A stretch of DNA of 64,000 bases from Mycolicibacterium hodleri (GTDB lineage Bacteria; Actinomycetota; Actinomycetes; Mycobacteriales; Mycobacteriaceae): assembly GCF_025822245.1 (NCBI RefSeq), contig NZ_JACKTL010000067.1, positions 62,001 to 126,000 of the forward strand. Reading direction: 5' to 3'. Positions 41,702 through 49,911 of the stretch are shown one piece after another. The translations under genes were made by a program, and so were the position numbers. How positions within the stretch are numbered: position 1 is the stretch's first letter; each line of letters begins with the position of its first letter. The notes under the pieces were generated by a model. It worked only from the letters and a program-made list of their open reading frames with translations. It was not told where the DNA came from and made no database searches.

Positions 41702-42964
41702 GTGAGCACCACCGCCGACGTCGCCCGCGACGTCGGGCTCGAACGCTTCCGCACCCGCAACGGCAGCTACGAACGGATGCTGTCCCGGCGCGACGGCCGC
41801 CAGACCGCCAGTGCGCTGGCCGGCTACCGCGGCACGGAGACCCGGGCGACGTGCGCCGACGAGGCCGAGCGCGCCTGGTTGCAGAGCCGCGTGGCACCGC
41901 CCAGCGGCGCGGCCGGGACGGCGTTGCGCGTGGTCGACCTGTTCTCCGGCTGCGGTGGGCTGTCCATCGGATTGGCGGAGGCCGCGCGCGCCCTGAACCG
42001 GTCGTTCGAACCTGTGCTCGCCGTCGACGTCGACGCGGTGGCCGCCCAGACCTATGCCGACAACTTCCCGTCGGCGGTCACCCTCACCCAAGACGTGGAG
42101 GACGTGTTCCCCGGACGCGTCGGCGCCCGGTTGACCCCGACCGAACGCCTGCTCGCCACGCGGCACGCGGGCGTCGACGTGTTGGTGGGCGGGCCGCCCT
42201 GCCAGGGACACAGCGACTTCAACAACCGCACCCGCCACTCCGACGACAAGAACGAGCTGTACCGCACCATGGTCAGGGCGGCAGAAGTGCTTGCGCCCCG
42301 GCACGTCCTGATCGAGAACGTGCCGGGGGCGGTCAACGACCGCAGGGCCGTCGTCCAACGCACCGCCGACGCACTCGACGCGCTCGGATACCGGGTGTCC
42401 GTCGGGGTGGTCGACCTCAGCCAGATCGGCGTCCCCCAGCGTCGGCGACGACTGGTGCTGATGGCCAGCCTGACCCACTCCGTCACCGTCGCCGAGGTCG
42501 TCGACCGGCATCGCAGGAACGGCCGTTCGGTGGCGTGGGCGTTTCAGGACCTCGAGGCCGTACCCGAGTCGGGCCGGTTGGTCGACGAGCCCGCCCGCTC
42601 GGCACCGGCGACGCGGCAACGCATCGACTACCTCTTCGAGAACGGCGACTTCGACCTGCCCGACCGGCAACGCCCGGCCTGCCACGCCTCCGGCGGCCAC
42701 AGCTACAAGGCGATCTACGGCCGCCTGGCGTGGGACCGACCGTCGCAGACCATCACCACGGGTTTCTACAGCATGTGCATGGGCCGCTACGTGCATCCCA
42801 GCAGGCGTCGCACCATCACCGCGCACGAAGCCGCACGGCTGCAATACATTCCGGACTGGTTCTCCTTCGACGGCGTCACCCGTCGCACCGCGCTGGCGCG
42901 CATGATCGGCAACGCAGTGCCCTCGCGCCTGAGCTATGCCGTTGCGGTGGAATGGCTCCGGTGA
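41702..42964 (+). CDS. C5-cytosine DNA methyltransferase 1
   Basis: 420 residues. Motif I LRVVDLFSGCGGLSIGL, motif IV VGGPPCQGHSDFNN with the catalytic cysteine, motif VI LIENVPGAV, motif VIII QIGVPQRRRRLVLM, and motifs IX-X (LTAHEAARLQ-like ITAHEAARLQYIPDWF, MIGNAVPSRLSYAVA) are all present. About 75 residues precede motif I (RFRTRNGSYERMLSRRDGRQTASALAGYR), unusually long. The target-recognition region lies between VIII and IX; its site specificity cannot be predicted. The GTG start is leaderless. The TGA overlaps the start of the second methyltransferase as GTGA. Confidence 0.94.
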   Translation: MSTTADVARDVGLERFRTRNGSYERMLSRRDGRQTASALAGYRGTETRATCADEAERAWLQSRVAPPSGAAGTALRVVDLFSGCGGLSIGLAEAARALNRSFEPVLAVDVDAVAAQTYADNFPSAVTLTQDVEDVFPGRVGARLTPTERLLATRHAGVDVLVGGPPCQGHSDFNNRTRHSDDKNELYRTMVRAAEVLAPRHVLIENVPGAVNDRRAVVQRTADALDALGYRVSVGVVDLSQIGVPQRRRRLVLMASLTHSVTVAEVVDRHRRNGRSVAWAFQDLEAVPESGRLVDEPARSAPATRQRIDYLFENGDFDLPDRQRPACHASGGHSYKAIYGRLAWDRPSQTITTGFYSMCMGRYVHPSRRRTITAHEAARLQYIPDWFSFDGVTRRTALARMIGNAVPSRLSYAVAVEWLR

Positions 42965-44094
42965 ACCTCAGGGTCGCCGGGCTGTTCGCGGGCATCGGTG
43001 GCCTCGAGTTGGGCATGGCGGCCAGTGGTCATCACGCGCATCTGCTGGTCGAAAACTCCACGCCCGCCATGCACGTGCTACGCCGGCGGTTCCCCGACAC
43101 CAAGTTGGAGGCCGACGTCCGTGACGTCGCCTCGCTGCCGAAGGGGACCGACCTCGTCGTCGCGGGCTTCCCCTGCCAGGATCTCAGCAGTGTCGGCCGC
43201 AAGGCCGGAATCGTCGGCGCCAGAAGCAGTCTGGTCGGCGAGGTACTGCGGCTGCTGGACGGCGGCGACGTGCCGTGGGTGGTGCTGGAGAACGTGCCGT
43301 TCCTCATTTCGTTGGGCCGGGGAGCCGCACTGCGGGTCGTGACGTCCGCGTTGACCGAACTGGGCTACCGGTGGGCCTACCGGGTCGTCGACACGCACGC
43401 CTTCGGCTTGCCGCAGCGGCGCAACCGCTGGTACCTGGTGGGTTCGCGGGTCGGCGATCCACGCGACGTCCTGCTGGCCGACGACTGCGTGAAACCGCCC
43501 GAGGCGTACGGGTATCCGGACGTCGCCTGCGGCTTCTACTGGACCGAGGGCATGCGCTCCTTCGGTTGGGCAGTCGACGCGGTGCCGCCGATCAAGTGCG
43601 GGTCGTCGATCGGGGTGCCGTCTCCCCCGGCCATTCGCCTGCCGTCGGGGAACTACGTGACCCCCGACCTTCGGGACACCGAACGGCTGCAAGGCTTTCC
43701 CGTCGACTGGACCGCACCCGCCGAGGAGGTCGCCCGGCGCGGCGAACGATGGCGAATGGTCGGCAATTCGGTGAGCGTGCCCGTGGCGGCGTGGATCGGC
43801 GGACGCCTCGCCCGCCCCGGCCACTACGACCCGTCGGCCGATCGGCCGTGGGACGGTACGAAGTGGTCGCGCCGGGCGGCGTGGGCCGATCTGGACGGCG
43901 TGGTGCACGTCTCCGACGTCGGGCCGTGGCCGGTGTGGGAGCCGCGAGTGCCGTTGGCGGACTTCCTCGAATTTCCCGGCAAGCCGTTGTCGGCCAGGGC
44001 GGCCACGGGATTCATCCGGCGGACGCAGAAGGGCTCGTTGCGGTTCCCGGCGGGGTTCGTCGACGAGCTGGGGGCCTACGCGGCCCTCGGCTGA
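42961..44094 (+). CDS. C5-cytosine DNA methyltransferase 2
   Basis: 377 residues. It starts directly at motif I (LRVAGLFAGIGGLELGM) and has FPCQDLSSVG (motif IV), VVLENVPFL (VI), AFGLPQRRNRWYLVGSR (VIII), RLQGFPVDW (IX) and GNSVSVPVAAWIG (X). It is thus complete and unlike its upstream neighbour outside the core motifs. Paired C5 methyltransferases usually modify the two strands of a non-palindromic site. A C-terminal extension after motif X (about 290-377) is unrecognised. No restriction endonuclease gene follows. Confidence 0.94.
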   Translation: MNLRVAGLFAGIGGLELGMAASGHHAHLLVENSTPAMHVLRRRFPDTKLEADVRDVASLPKGTDLVVAGFPCQDLSSVGRKAGIVGARSSLVGEVLRLLDGGDVPWVVLENVPFLISLGRGAALRVVTSALTELGYRWAYRVVDTHAFGLPQRRNRWYLVGSRVGDPRDVLLADDCVKPPEAYGYPDVACGFYWTEGMRSFGWAVDAVPPIKCGSSIGVPSPPAIRLPSGNYVTPDLRDTERLQGFPVDWTAPAEEVARRGERWRMVGNSVSVPVAAWIGGRLARPGHYDPSADRPWDGTKWSRRAAWADLDGVVHVSDVGPWPVWEPRVPLADFLEFPGKPLSARAATGFIRRTQKGSLRFPAGFVDELGAYAALG

Positions 44095-44122
44095 CGGTCT
44101 CGTTCCTCGCGCTACGCGGCGC

Positions 44123-44842
44123 TCAGCGGAAGTGCAACTCGGAGATGTCGAGTGACACCAGCACCGGATCGGGAATCTTCGCGCGGTCCTCGCCGTAACC
44201 GTAGATGCGGCGCACGGTGGGCACCGCGATACCGTCGACGGTTTGCCACCCGCTGGGGTAGTTGGCTCCGGTCGCCCCGTCGAGGATGTCCACCGTGTAG
44301 GTGTGACGAAACAACAGCCCGGTGTCGTCGAAGTGGAAGAACTGCTCCGTGGTGTGGCTGTCGACGTCGTCGGGGAAGGTGACCGCCAGCGTTCGGTAGG
44401 CGATGCCGTCCTCGACGAACGGCTCCACCTCTCGCACGCGAAAACCGGGATGGGTGAACAGGAACGGTGCGGTGAGGTAGGTCCACCACGCCTCGCTGGC
44501 GAAGTAGGCGGCGTGCAGGGCCGTCCACGGTGCGTCGTAGGCCAGCTGGGCCATCGCCGCCCCCGGATCGTCGAGAGCCTCCAGCACCTCCCCGGCCGAC
44601 GACCTCAGCTCCAGGCGGCCGTCCGCGAAGACGGTGTGGGTGTCGGGGCCGCCAACGGGATCGAGGGTCACCCGCTCCTCACGAAGGTCGAGCGCCACCG
44701 TGATGTCGGCCAGGACGCCCGGGACGCCCTTGTAGTCCCAAATGGCACCGCCGATGGCGAATCTGCCCTCGACGGAGGTCAACTGGCTCCAACGTTCGAG
44801 GCCCCCGTGCGCGGTTAGCGCGAGAGTGAGCAGCTCAACCAC
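44123..44842 (-). CDS. Conserved protein of unknown function (LolA/LppX-like beta fold possible)
   Basis: 239 residues from the GTG at 44842, overlapping the hydrolase gene by eight bases. It begins LLTLALTAHGGLERWSQLTSVEGRFAIGGAIWDYKG and continues with regular beta-strands (ITVALDLREERVTLDPVGG, RLELRSSAGEVLEAL, HTTEQFFHFDDTGLLFRHTYTVDIL). There is no signal peptide or membrane segment. The HGGLERWxxLxSVxGxxxxGG opening is found in families that bind or carry hydrophobic molecules, but I cannot name one. It is co-transcribed with the alpha/beta hydrolase and so probably belongs to the TetR regulon. Confidence 0.7.
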   Translation of the reverse strand: MVELLTLALTAHGGLERWSQLTSVEGRFAIGGAIWDYKGVPGVLADITVALDLREERVTLDPVGGPDTHTVFADGRLELRSSAGEVLEALDDPGAAMAQLAYDAPWTALHAAYFASEAWWTYLTAPFLFTHPGFRVREVEPFVEDGIAYRTLAVTFPDDVDSHTTEQFFHFDDTGLLFRHTYTVDILDGATGANYPSGWQTVDGIAVPTVRRIYGYGEDRAKIPDPVLVSLDISELHFR

Positions 44843-45560
44843 GAGCGTGCGCCACGGCCTTGAGGATGAACGCCGCCGCCGCGACGGGCTGGGCGACGAA
44901 CGCCGTGTGCGAGCCGTCGATCGTCTCGGTGGTGGCGCCCATCCGCTGCGCCATGAACCGTTGGGCATCGGGGTTGATGGCGTTGTCGCGAGCCGAGACC
45001 AGGTACCAGGACGGCGTCGTCTTCCATGCCGCACCGGTGCACGCCTCGCCAAGGGTGGCCGCGGCGACGGGCCGCTGGGTGGCGGCCATCACCGTCGCGA
45101 CGGACACCGGCACGTCGGCGCAGAACGTCTCCCGGAAGCCCTCGGCTCCGATGAAGAGATCGGGACCCTCGGCGGCGCCACCGCCGGCGGGGTAGCTGCT
45201 CGGGCGCGCGGCACTGGCGAGCAGCGGTTCGGCGAACGGAGCTTGCACGCCGCCCGCACTCTCTCCCTCCTCGAGGGCGAAGGCCGCCAGATAGACCAGC
45301 GCGGCGACGTTGGCCAACCCGACGGCGGCCTGGGTGATGACCGCCCCGCCGTAGGAGTGCCCCACCAGGACGACGGGACCGTCGACGGCTGCGACGAAGG
45401 AGCGGACGATCTCGGCGTCGAAGGCCAAGCCGCGCAATGGGTTCGGTGGTGCAACGACGGCGACTCCCACCGAGGTGAGCTCGAGGATGACGCCGGCGTA
45501 TCCGGAGGCGTCGGCGAAGGCGCCGTGTACCAGGACGACGGTGGGGGCAGAACTGGTCAT
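44835..45560 (-). CDS. Alpha/beta-hydrolase
   Basis: 241 residues. VVLVHGAFADASGY gives the oxyanion HG motif and VVLVGHSYGGAVI the nucleophile elbow with its serine; ARDNAINPDAQRFMA and DGSHTAFVAQP carry the aspartate and histidine. The group includes salicylate esterases and haloalkane/fluorinated-compound-like hydrolases without lid; the substrate is unknown. A 24-bp palindromic operator lies 16 bases before the ATG, so it is probably induced with the old yellow enzyme cluster. Confidence 0.88.
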   Translation of the reverse strand: MTSSAPTVVLVHGAFADASGYAGVILELTSVGVAVVAPPNPLRGLAFDAEIVRSFVAAVDGPVVLVGHSYGGAVITQAAVGLANVAALVYLAAFALEEGESAGGVQAPFAEPLLASAARPSSYPAGGGAAEGPDLFIGAEGFRETFCADVPVSVATVMAATQRPVAAATLGEACTGAAWKTTPSWYLVSARDNAINPDAQRFMAQRMGATTETIDGSHTAFVAQPVAAAAFILKAVAHARG

Positions 45561-45575
45561 GACGACCTCTCCGGA

Positions 45576-45599
45576 TTAATGCAGAATGAATTGCTTTAA
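45576..45599. promoter_or_regulatory. 24-bp palindromic operator, copy A
   Basis: TTAATGCA, spacer GAATGAA, TTGCTTTAA: an imperfect palindrome with TTAA ends. It shares 20 of 24 positions, in the same orientation, with copy B at 47217-47240. The most likely ligand is the TetR-family regulator encoded between them. It lies directly upstream of the alpha/beta-hydrolase gene. Confidence 0.7.
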
Positions 45600-45637
45600 C
45601 GCACGGTAGGCGACGGGCGTGTTCCGCGCAACACCGG

Positions 45638-46171
45638 TTACGCCCGCCCGGTGAAGGCGAGCAGTCGGTCCAGCGCACCGACACCGTCGGCCACCGGAAC
45701 GGGCGGGTCGAAGCCCGCCACCAGTCGGCTCTCCGTGGTCACGGTTCGGTGCGCCAGCGTCAGCAGATGGGTGGACAGACCCTCCGGGACGACCAGCTCG
45801 GCGCCCACCGCCGTGGCGAAATCCCAACCGTGCACGACGAATTCGAGGGCGATGACGCCCAGCAGGTCTCGCGCGGCCATCGTCCGACCGCCGAAGTCGA
45901 CCTCGCCGTCGGCGCCTCGACGTTGCCAGCCGGCCACCGCGTCGCGGCCGACCTCGAGCACCTGCCGCAGCGGCGGACCGTCGGCAACCGCGACCACCAT
46001 CACACCCGCCGCGGCGCTGATGCGGGTCACGCTCCCGACGACGTGTTCGGCCAGGTCGGCCACCGTGTAGTCGCGACACGGCGTCGGGCACCCGAGTTGG
46101 CCGTCGCCGACCCCGTCGATCGCCCGTCGTAGAACCTCGAGGGCCGCAGTCGCATCGGACTGCGCGTTCAC
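45638..46171 (-). CDS. TIGR03086-type DinB-like metal-binding protein
   Basis: 177 residues from the GTG at 46171, which overlaps the TetR stop as GTGA. CPTPCRDYTVADLAEHVVGSV and FVVHGWDFATAVGAE give the histidines of the DinB/mycothiol-dependent maleylpyruvate isomerase N-terminal fold. Members may be mycothiol S-transferases or metal-dependent hydrolases; activity is unproved. Its operon with a Ddn-like protein and a TetR regulator suggests detoxification of reactive compounds. Confidence 0.8.
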   Translation of the reverse strand: MNAQSDATAALEVLRRAIDGVGDGQLGCPTPCRDYTVADLAEHVVGSVTRISAAAGVMVVAVADGPPLRQVLEVGRDAVAGWQRRGADGEVDFGGRTMAARDLLGVIALEFVVHGWDFATAVGAELVVPEGLSTHLLTLAHRTVTTESRLVAGFDPPVPVADGVGALDRLLAFTGRA

Positions 46172-46713
46172 CCGAACAGCTTGTCGGTGAGATGCTCGGC
46201 GTAGTCGTCGGTCAGGCTGACCGGCAGGAAGATGATGCGGTACATCACGGGTGCGAGCACCCCGTCGACGACGTCCTGCGCCGAGACCGGCGCGGTCGCA
46301 CCCGCCCGCTCGACCAGGCGGGCCGCCTCGTCGAGAAGTCCACGTAGACAATCGGACTCGGCGTCCCCCGCCGCTGCCGAGCCCGCTCGCAGCAATGCGG
46401 CGTTCACCGGCTGACGGTAGTGCTGCAGGACCTCGGTGGCCCACGTCGCGACGTCGGTCCGCAGGTCGCCGGTGTCGGGGAGCGGCCGCGACGGATCCAG
46501 CTGGTACGTGGCGATGTCGTTGATCATCGTGCCCGCGTCGGGCCATCGGCGGTAGATCGTCGTGGCGTTGACGCCCGCCCGTTCGGCCACCATGGGGATC
46601 GACACCTTGTCGCGGCCCTTCTCGGCGACGAGCTCCTCGACCGCCGACCGAATCGCGTTGGTGACCGCCGCCGTTCGACCTCCGGGTCGCTTGGTCGGTC
46701 GGCGCGTGGTCAT
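46168..46713 (-). CDS. TetR-family regulator of the old-yellow-enzyme cluster
   Basis: 181 residues from the ATG at 46713. The helix-turn-helix is clear in VSIPMVAERAGVNATTIYRRWPDAGTMINDI (about 36-66); the C-terminal part belongs to the TetR_C group seen on TetR regulators of oxidoreductases. The start is supported by a TACAGT -10 box six bases upstream, although an ATG at 46755 overlaps the Ddn-like stop (ATGA) and could be used on the read-through transcript. It is the best candidate to bind the two 24-bp operators that flank it. Confidence 0.88.
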   Translation of the reverse strand: MTTRRPTKRPGGRTAAVTNAIRSAVEELVAEKGRDKVSIPMVAERAGVNATTIYRRWPDAGTMINDIATYQLDPSRPLPDTGDLRTDVATWATEVLQHYRQPVNAALLRAGSAAAGDAESDCLRGLLDEAARLVERAGATAPVSAQDVVDGVLAPVMYRIIFLPVSLTDDYAEHLTDKLFG

Positions 46714-46719
46714 CAACCG

Positions 46720-46725
46720 ACTGTA
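46720..46725 (-). promoter_or_regulatory. -10 box (TACAGT) internal promoter for the TetR gene, leaderless
   Basis: The hexamer ends six bases before the ATG at 46713. It would allow TetR synthesis independent of the repressible upstream promoter. Confidence 0.35.
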
Positions 46726-46751
46726 AACGAGCCGACCGCGGCGGGGTGAGG

Positions 46752-47186
46752 TCATGCGGGCTCGAGCACGTACAGCGGTACGTCACGACCGGCTGCGTGC
46801 CGGTATCCGGCGAACGGCGGGAACGTCTCGTACGCCCGCAGCCACCACTGCTCCAGCTCCTCGCCTGCGACCCGGCGGGCGCGCAGGTCGTGAACGGTCG
46901 CACCGTCCTGGATGCGCACCTCGGGGTGCGCGGCGATGTTGCCCGCCCACAATGGATCTCGCGCAGCGCCGCCGTTCGAGGCGATGACGGCGTAGCTGCC
47001 GTCGTGCTCGATGCGCATCAACGGCGACTTGCGCACGAGCCCGGACTTGGCGCCGAGGTGGGTCAGGATGACCACCGGTCGGCCCTCCAGGGTGTCTCCC
47101 ATGGTTCCGTCGGTGGCTTCGTACAGCGCCACCTGCGCACGTTCCCGGGCCAACGGACTTGGTTCGTAGGGTGCCTCTGCGTTCAC
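46752..47186 (-). CDS. Deazaflavin (F420)-dependent nitroreductase-family protein (Ddn-like)
   Basis: 144 residues of the flavin/deazaflavin-dependent split-barrel family. GRPVVILTHLGAKSGLVRKSPLMRIEHDGSYAVIASNGG and PLWAGNIAAHPEVRIQDG are the standard signatures of mycobacterial Ddn/FDOR-A proteins, which use reduced F420 for quinone or nitroimidazole reduction at the membrane. It is the first gene of a minus-strand operon with TetR and the TIGR03086 protein, divergent from the old yellow enzyme. Confidence 0.9.
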   Translation of the reverse strand: MNAEAPYEPSPLARERAQVALYEATDGTMGDTLEGRPVVILTHLGAKSGLVRKSPLMRIEHDGSYAVIASNGGAARDPLWAGNIAAHPEVRIQDGATVHDLRARRVAGEELEQWWLRAYETFPPFAGYRHAAGRDVPLYVLEPA

Positions 47187-47216
47187 GTGGTCGATCCTCT
47201 CGTCGTAGTGATGGCG

Positions 47217-47240
47217 TTAACGCAGAAATAATTGCATTAA
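47217..47240. promoter_or_regulatory. 24-bp palindromic operator, copy B
   Basis: TTAACGCA, spacer GAAATAA, TTGCATTAA. It lies in the 81-bp divergent region between the Ddn-like gene and the old yellow enzyme, just upstream of the latter's -10 box, so one bound dimer could block both directions. Confidence 0.72.
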
Positions 47241-47254
47241 TTCCGATCCGTGGC

Positions 47255-47260
47255 TAGCGT
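47255..47260 (+). promoter_or_regulatory. -10 box (TAGCGT) for the old yellow enzyme gene, leaderless
   Basis: Seven bases separate it from the ATG at 47268. Operator copy B ends 14 bases upstream, within the -35 region. Confidence 0.45.
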
Positions 47261-47267
47261 CGGACAC

Positions 47268-48395
47268 ATGAGCACCGCTGCGGACACTGGCCAACCCCTG
47301 CTGACGCCCTATCGAATGGGTGATCTCGACTTGGCCAATCGGGTGGTCATGGCTCCCTTGACCCGCTCCCGGGCTACCAACGCCGACCTCGTGCCGACCG
47401 CCCTGCACGCCGAGTACTACGCCCAGCGAGCCTCGGCGGGCTTGATCGTCACCGAGGGCATCTGGGTCAGTCGCGATGCCATCGGATGGCACGACGTCCC
47501 AGGGCTTTTCACCGACGGACAGGTACGCGCCTGGTCGGCGGTCACCGACGCGGTGCACCGGCGCGGCGGCGTCATCGTCGCCCAGCTGTGGCACGCGGGC
47601 GCGGTCTCCCACCCCGACTTCTTCGACGGCGTCCCGCCGCTCGGCCCGTCGGCGGTCGACCCACAGATGCGCGCGCCGACGTCGCTGCGAAGCAAGCCGA
47701 CCGTGACGCCGCGCGCGATGACCACCCGCGACGTCGCCACCACCGTCGACGACTTCGCCACGGCGGCGGCCAACGCCATGCGTGCGGGCTTCGACGGGGT
47801 TCAACTGCAGGCCGGCTACTCCTACCTCATCAGCCAGTTCCTCAACCCCGCCACCAACCGGCGCGACGACGCCTACGGCGGCGCCGTCGCCAACCGGGCC
47901 CGCCTGCTGTTCGACGTGGTCGACGCCGTCGCCGCCCGCATTGGCGTCGGGCGCGTCGGCGTCAAGGCCGGGCCCGCGTGGCCCGAGTCGGGACTGTTCC
48001 GTTCCGGCGACGACGCGCTGGCCGCCGCGGAGTACGTCGCCGACCGGCTGGCGGCCTACCCGCTCGCACACTGGATGCTCATGGGCGCGATGGCCGACCT
48101 GTCTGCGACGCCGTTGAGGGACCTCGGCGGGGACGCGATGTTCCGGCACTTCCGGTCGCGGTTCACCGGCACGCTGATCGGCAACGTCGGGATGACGCAG
48201 GAGCGCGGAAATCAGCTCCTGACAGACGACCTCGTCGACCTGGTGGCGTACGGCCAGCCCTTCATCGCGAACCCGGACCTACCGGAACGGTTCGCCGCCC
48301 ACGCACCGCTCGCCGACCCGGACCCTGCGACCTACTACACGCCGGGCGCGCACGGGTACACCGACTACGTCAGCTTGCTGCCCTTGAGCCACTGA
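47268..48395 (+). CDS. Old yellow enzyme family FMN oxidoreductase with altered active site
   Basis: 375 residues forming the FMN-binding TIM barrel: LANRVVMAPLTRSRA, GLIVTEG, VIVAQLWHAGAVSHP, YLISQFLNPATNRRDDAYGG and GNVGM are all typical. However, the substrate-binding His191/Asn194 pair of yeast OYE1, normally HxxN or HxxH, reads QAGY here (VQLQAGYSYLIS), while the proton-donor tyrosine that follows is kept. Ordinary ene-reduction may be changed or lost. The ATG at 47268 is preferred over 47250 because of the -10 box. The last 31 bases overlap the convergent L,D-transpeptidase gene. Confidence 0.9.
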   Translation: MSTAADTGQPLLTPYRMGDLDLANRVVMAPLTRSRATNADLVPTALHAEYYAQRASAGLIVTEGIWVSRDAIGWHDVPGLFTDGQVRAWSAVTDAVHRRGGVIVAQLWHAGAVSHPDFFDGVPPLGPSAVDPQMRAPTSLRSKPTVTPRAMTTRDVATTVDDFATAAANAMRAGFDGVQLQAGYSYLISQFLNPATNRRDDAYGGAVANRARLLFDVVDAVAARIGVGRVGVKAGPAWPESGLFRSGDDALAAAEYVADRLAAYPLAHWMLMGAMADLSATPLRDLGGDAMFRHFRSRFTGTLIGNVGMTQERGNQLLTDDLVDLVAYGQPFIANPDLPERFAAHAPLADPDPATYYTPGAHGYTDYVSLLPLSH

Positions 48396-49663
48396 TCCCA
48401 GGGCACGGTCCAGTCGCCGTTCTGTGAGATCTGCAGCGGCTGGCCACCGGTGTTGCGAACCTCGACGACGTCGCCGGGCACCGAGAAGTCGAAGAACCAG
48501 GCGGCGTTGTCGCCGTTGAGGTTCAGGCAGCCGTGCGAGGTGTCGGTGTTGCCCTGGGCCCACACCGTCGAGTTCAGCTGGTGCAGGTAGATGCCGTCGG
48601 TGCTGATCTTGGTGGCATACGAGATCGACTCCTTGTAGCCCAGCCGCGAATTGGTGGGCAGCCCAAAGGTGGAGGAGTCCATGATCACCGGGTTGGCCTT
48701 GCTGAGCACGGTGTAGACACCCGGCGGCGTGAAGAACGAGAACGTGGTGCCGGCGATGGTCTGGATTCCGCCCATGCCCATCGACGTCGGCATCGTGCGG
48801 ACCAGTTTTCCGTTGTCGTACACGCTGACCATGTGGGTGTTGTCGTCGGCAACCGAGACGTGCGCGTCACCGATCTTGAACGAGACGTGCTCGTCCTCCT
48901 GTCCGTACAACCCGTCGCCGAGCGGCGTGCCGTAGACGTTGCCCGCCACCGTGACGGTGGTGCCCGGCGCGTAGTACTTCGCTGGCCGCCAGTGGGCGGT
49001 CTGGTCGTTGACCCAGTACCACGATCCGGCGACCGGCGGGTTGGTGGTGACCGCAAGGTGCCGTTCGGCGTTGGCCTTGTTGTCGATCGCCTCGTCGAAG
49101 TGGGCGACGACGACCTCTCCGATGCCGTAGGTCGCGCCGTCCTGCAGCAGCCCGCCGTCGGTGGTCTCGAAGTACACCTGGGTTTGATTGCTCGGCGACA
49201 CCGTGTGGAAGGTCGACTCCTGCCGCGACGGCATGCCGTTGGGGCCGCGGGCCGACACCGACAGCGTGTACGCGCGGCCGTACCCCAGCTGCATCGTCGG
49301 CTTCCACGTCGTGTGGTCGGGGGTCAGGACACCGGGGATGACCTTTCCGCTGTCGCTGGTCATCGTCACGTCGGTGATGGTTCCGGTGGTAGCGGTGACC
49401 ATCACCGGGCTGGCAGGATTGATCTTGTCGGCCGCCGGCGCGGGGACGACCGACAATGCGGCAGGCGTCGACGTCGGCACTGCCGCCGGTTGCGCCTCGG
49501 CGAGATCCTTCGGCGCCGCCAGCACCTGACAGCCGTGCACGCACCGTTCCGACCCGCTCACCACGACACCACCGAGGACGGCCAGCACCGCAAAGGAGGC
49601 GGCCAACCACGACCCACGGGCACAACGAATAGACGTCAACAAAACTCCATTGATTTTCAGCAC
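48365..49663 (-). CDS. L,D-transpeptidase (LdtB-like, Ig + YkuD domains)
   Basis: 432 residues with an N-terminal hydrophobic export/anchor segment (about 18-36), two bacterial Ig-like domains (about 80-260) and a YkuD catalytic domain with TSHGCLNL, whose cysteine is C379. The layout equals mycobacterial LdtB (Ldt2), which forms 3-3 cross-links in peptidoglycan and is a carbapenem target. The C-terminal tail DWTVPWDQWLKGSKL is the usual mycobacterial extension. GTG at 49663 is the longest start; an internal TTG after GGAG, about eight codons in, is an alternative. Tail-to-tail overlap with the old yellow enzyme gene is 31 bases. Confidence 0.95.
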   Translation of the reverse strand: MLKINGVLLTSIRCARGSWLAASFAVLAVLGGVVVSGSERCVHGCQVLAAPKDLAEAQPAAVPTSTPAALSVVPAPAADKINPASPVMVTATTGTITDVTMTSDSGKVIPGVLTPDHTTWKPTMQLGYGRAYTLSVSARGPNGMPSRQESTFHTVSPSNQTQVYFETTDGGLLQDGATYGIGEVVVAHFDEAIDNKANAERHLAVTTNPPVAGSWYWVNDQTAHWRPAKYYAPGTTVTVAGNVYGTPLGDGLYGQEDEHVSFKIGDAHVSVADDNTHMVSVYDNGKLVRTMPTSMGMGGIQTIAGTTFSFFTPPGVYTVLSKANPVIMDSSTFGLPTNSRLGYKESISYATKISTDGIYLHQLNSTVWAQGNTDTSHGCLNLNGDNAAWFFDFSVPGDVVEVRNTGGQPLQISQNGDWTVPWDQWLKGSKLT

Positions 49664-49788
49664 TGACTAGAAGACGAGCCCCAATGGTAGGTGGTCGGAA
49701 GCCACTCTTCGCAACATGTGTGACGGCACGATCTGGTCACGTGTCAACGAGTAACGATCGGGTAAGACACGCCGAGTAAACAGGTGAC

Positions 49789-49813
49789 GGCAGTCTCCTC
49801 CGCGGAGTCTGCC
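49789..49813. repeat. 10-bp inverted repeat between divergent envelope genes
   Basis: GGCAGTCTCC, loop TCCGC, GGAGTCTGCC with one mismatch. It lies in the 248-bp region between the L,D-transpeptidase and antigen 85 start codons and could be an operator or attenuator. Nothing else was recognised in this gap. Confidence 0.4.
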
Positions 49814-49911
49814 TAGGGCGGTTGCCAAGAAGCGACAACCGGTCCGGCGAGCCGAGGTAGGCGTCGTACCCGTGCCACGAGCCGCCGTGAGAGCGGCATT
49901 CACGAGATCGG

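Noticed and set aside
41702..44094. Classical restriction-modification system
   Set aside because: Only methyltransferases and vsr were recognised; the following genes are a hydrolase operon on the other strand.
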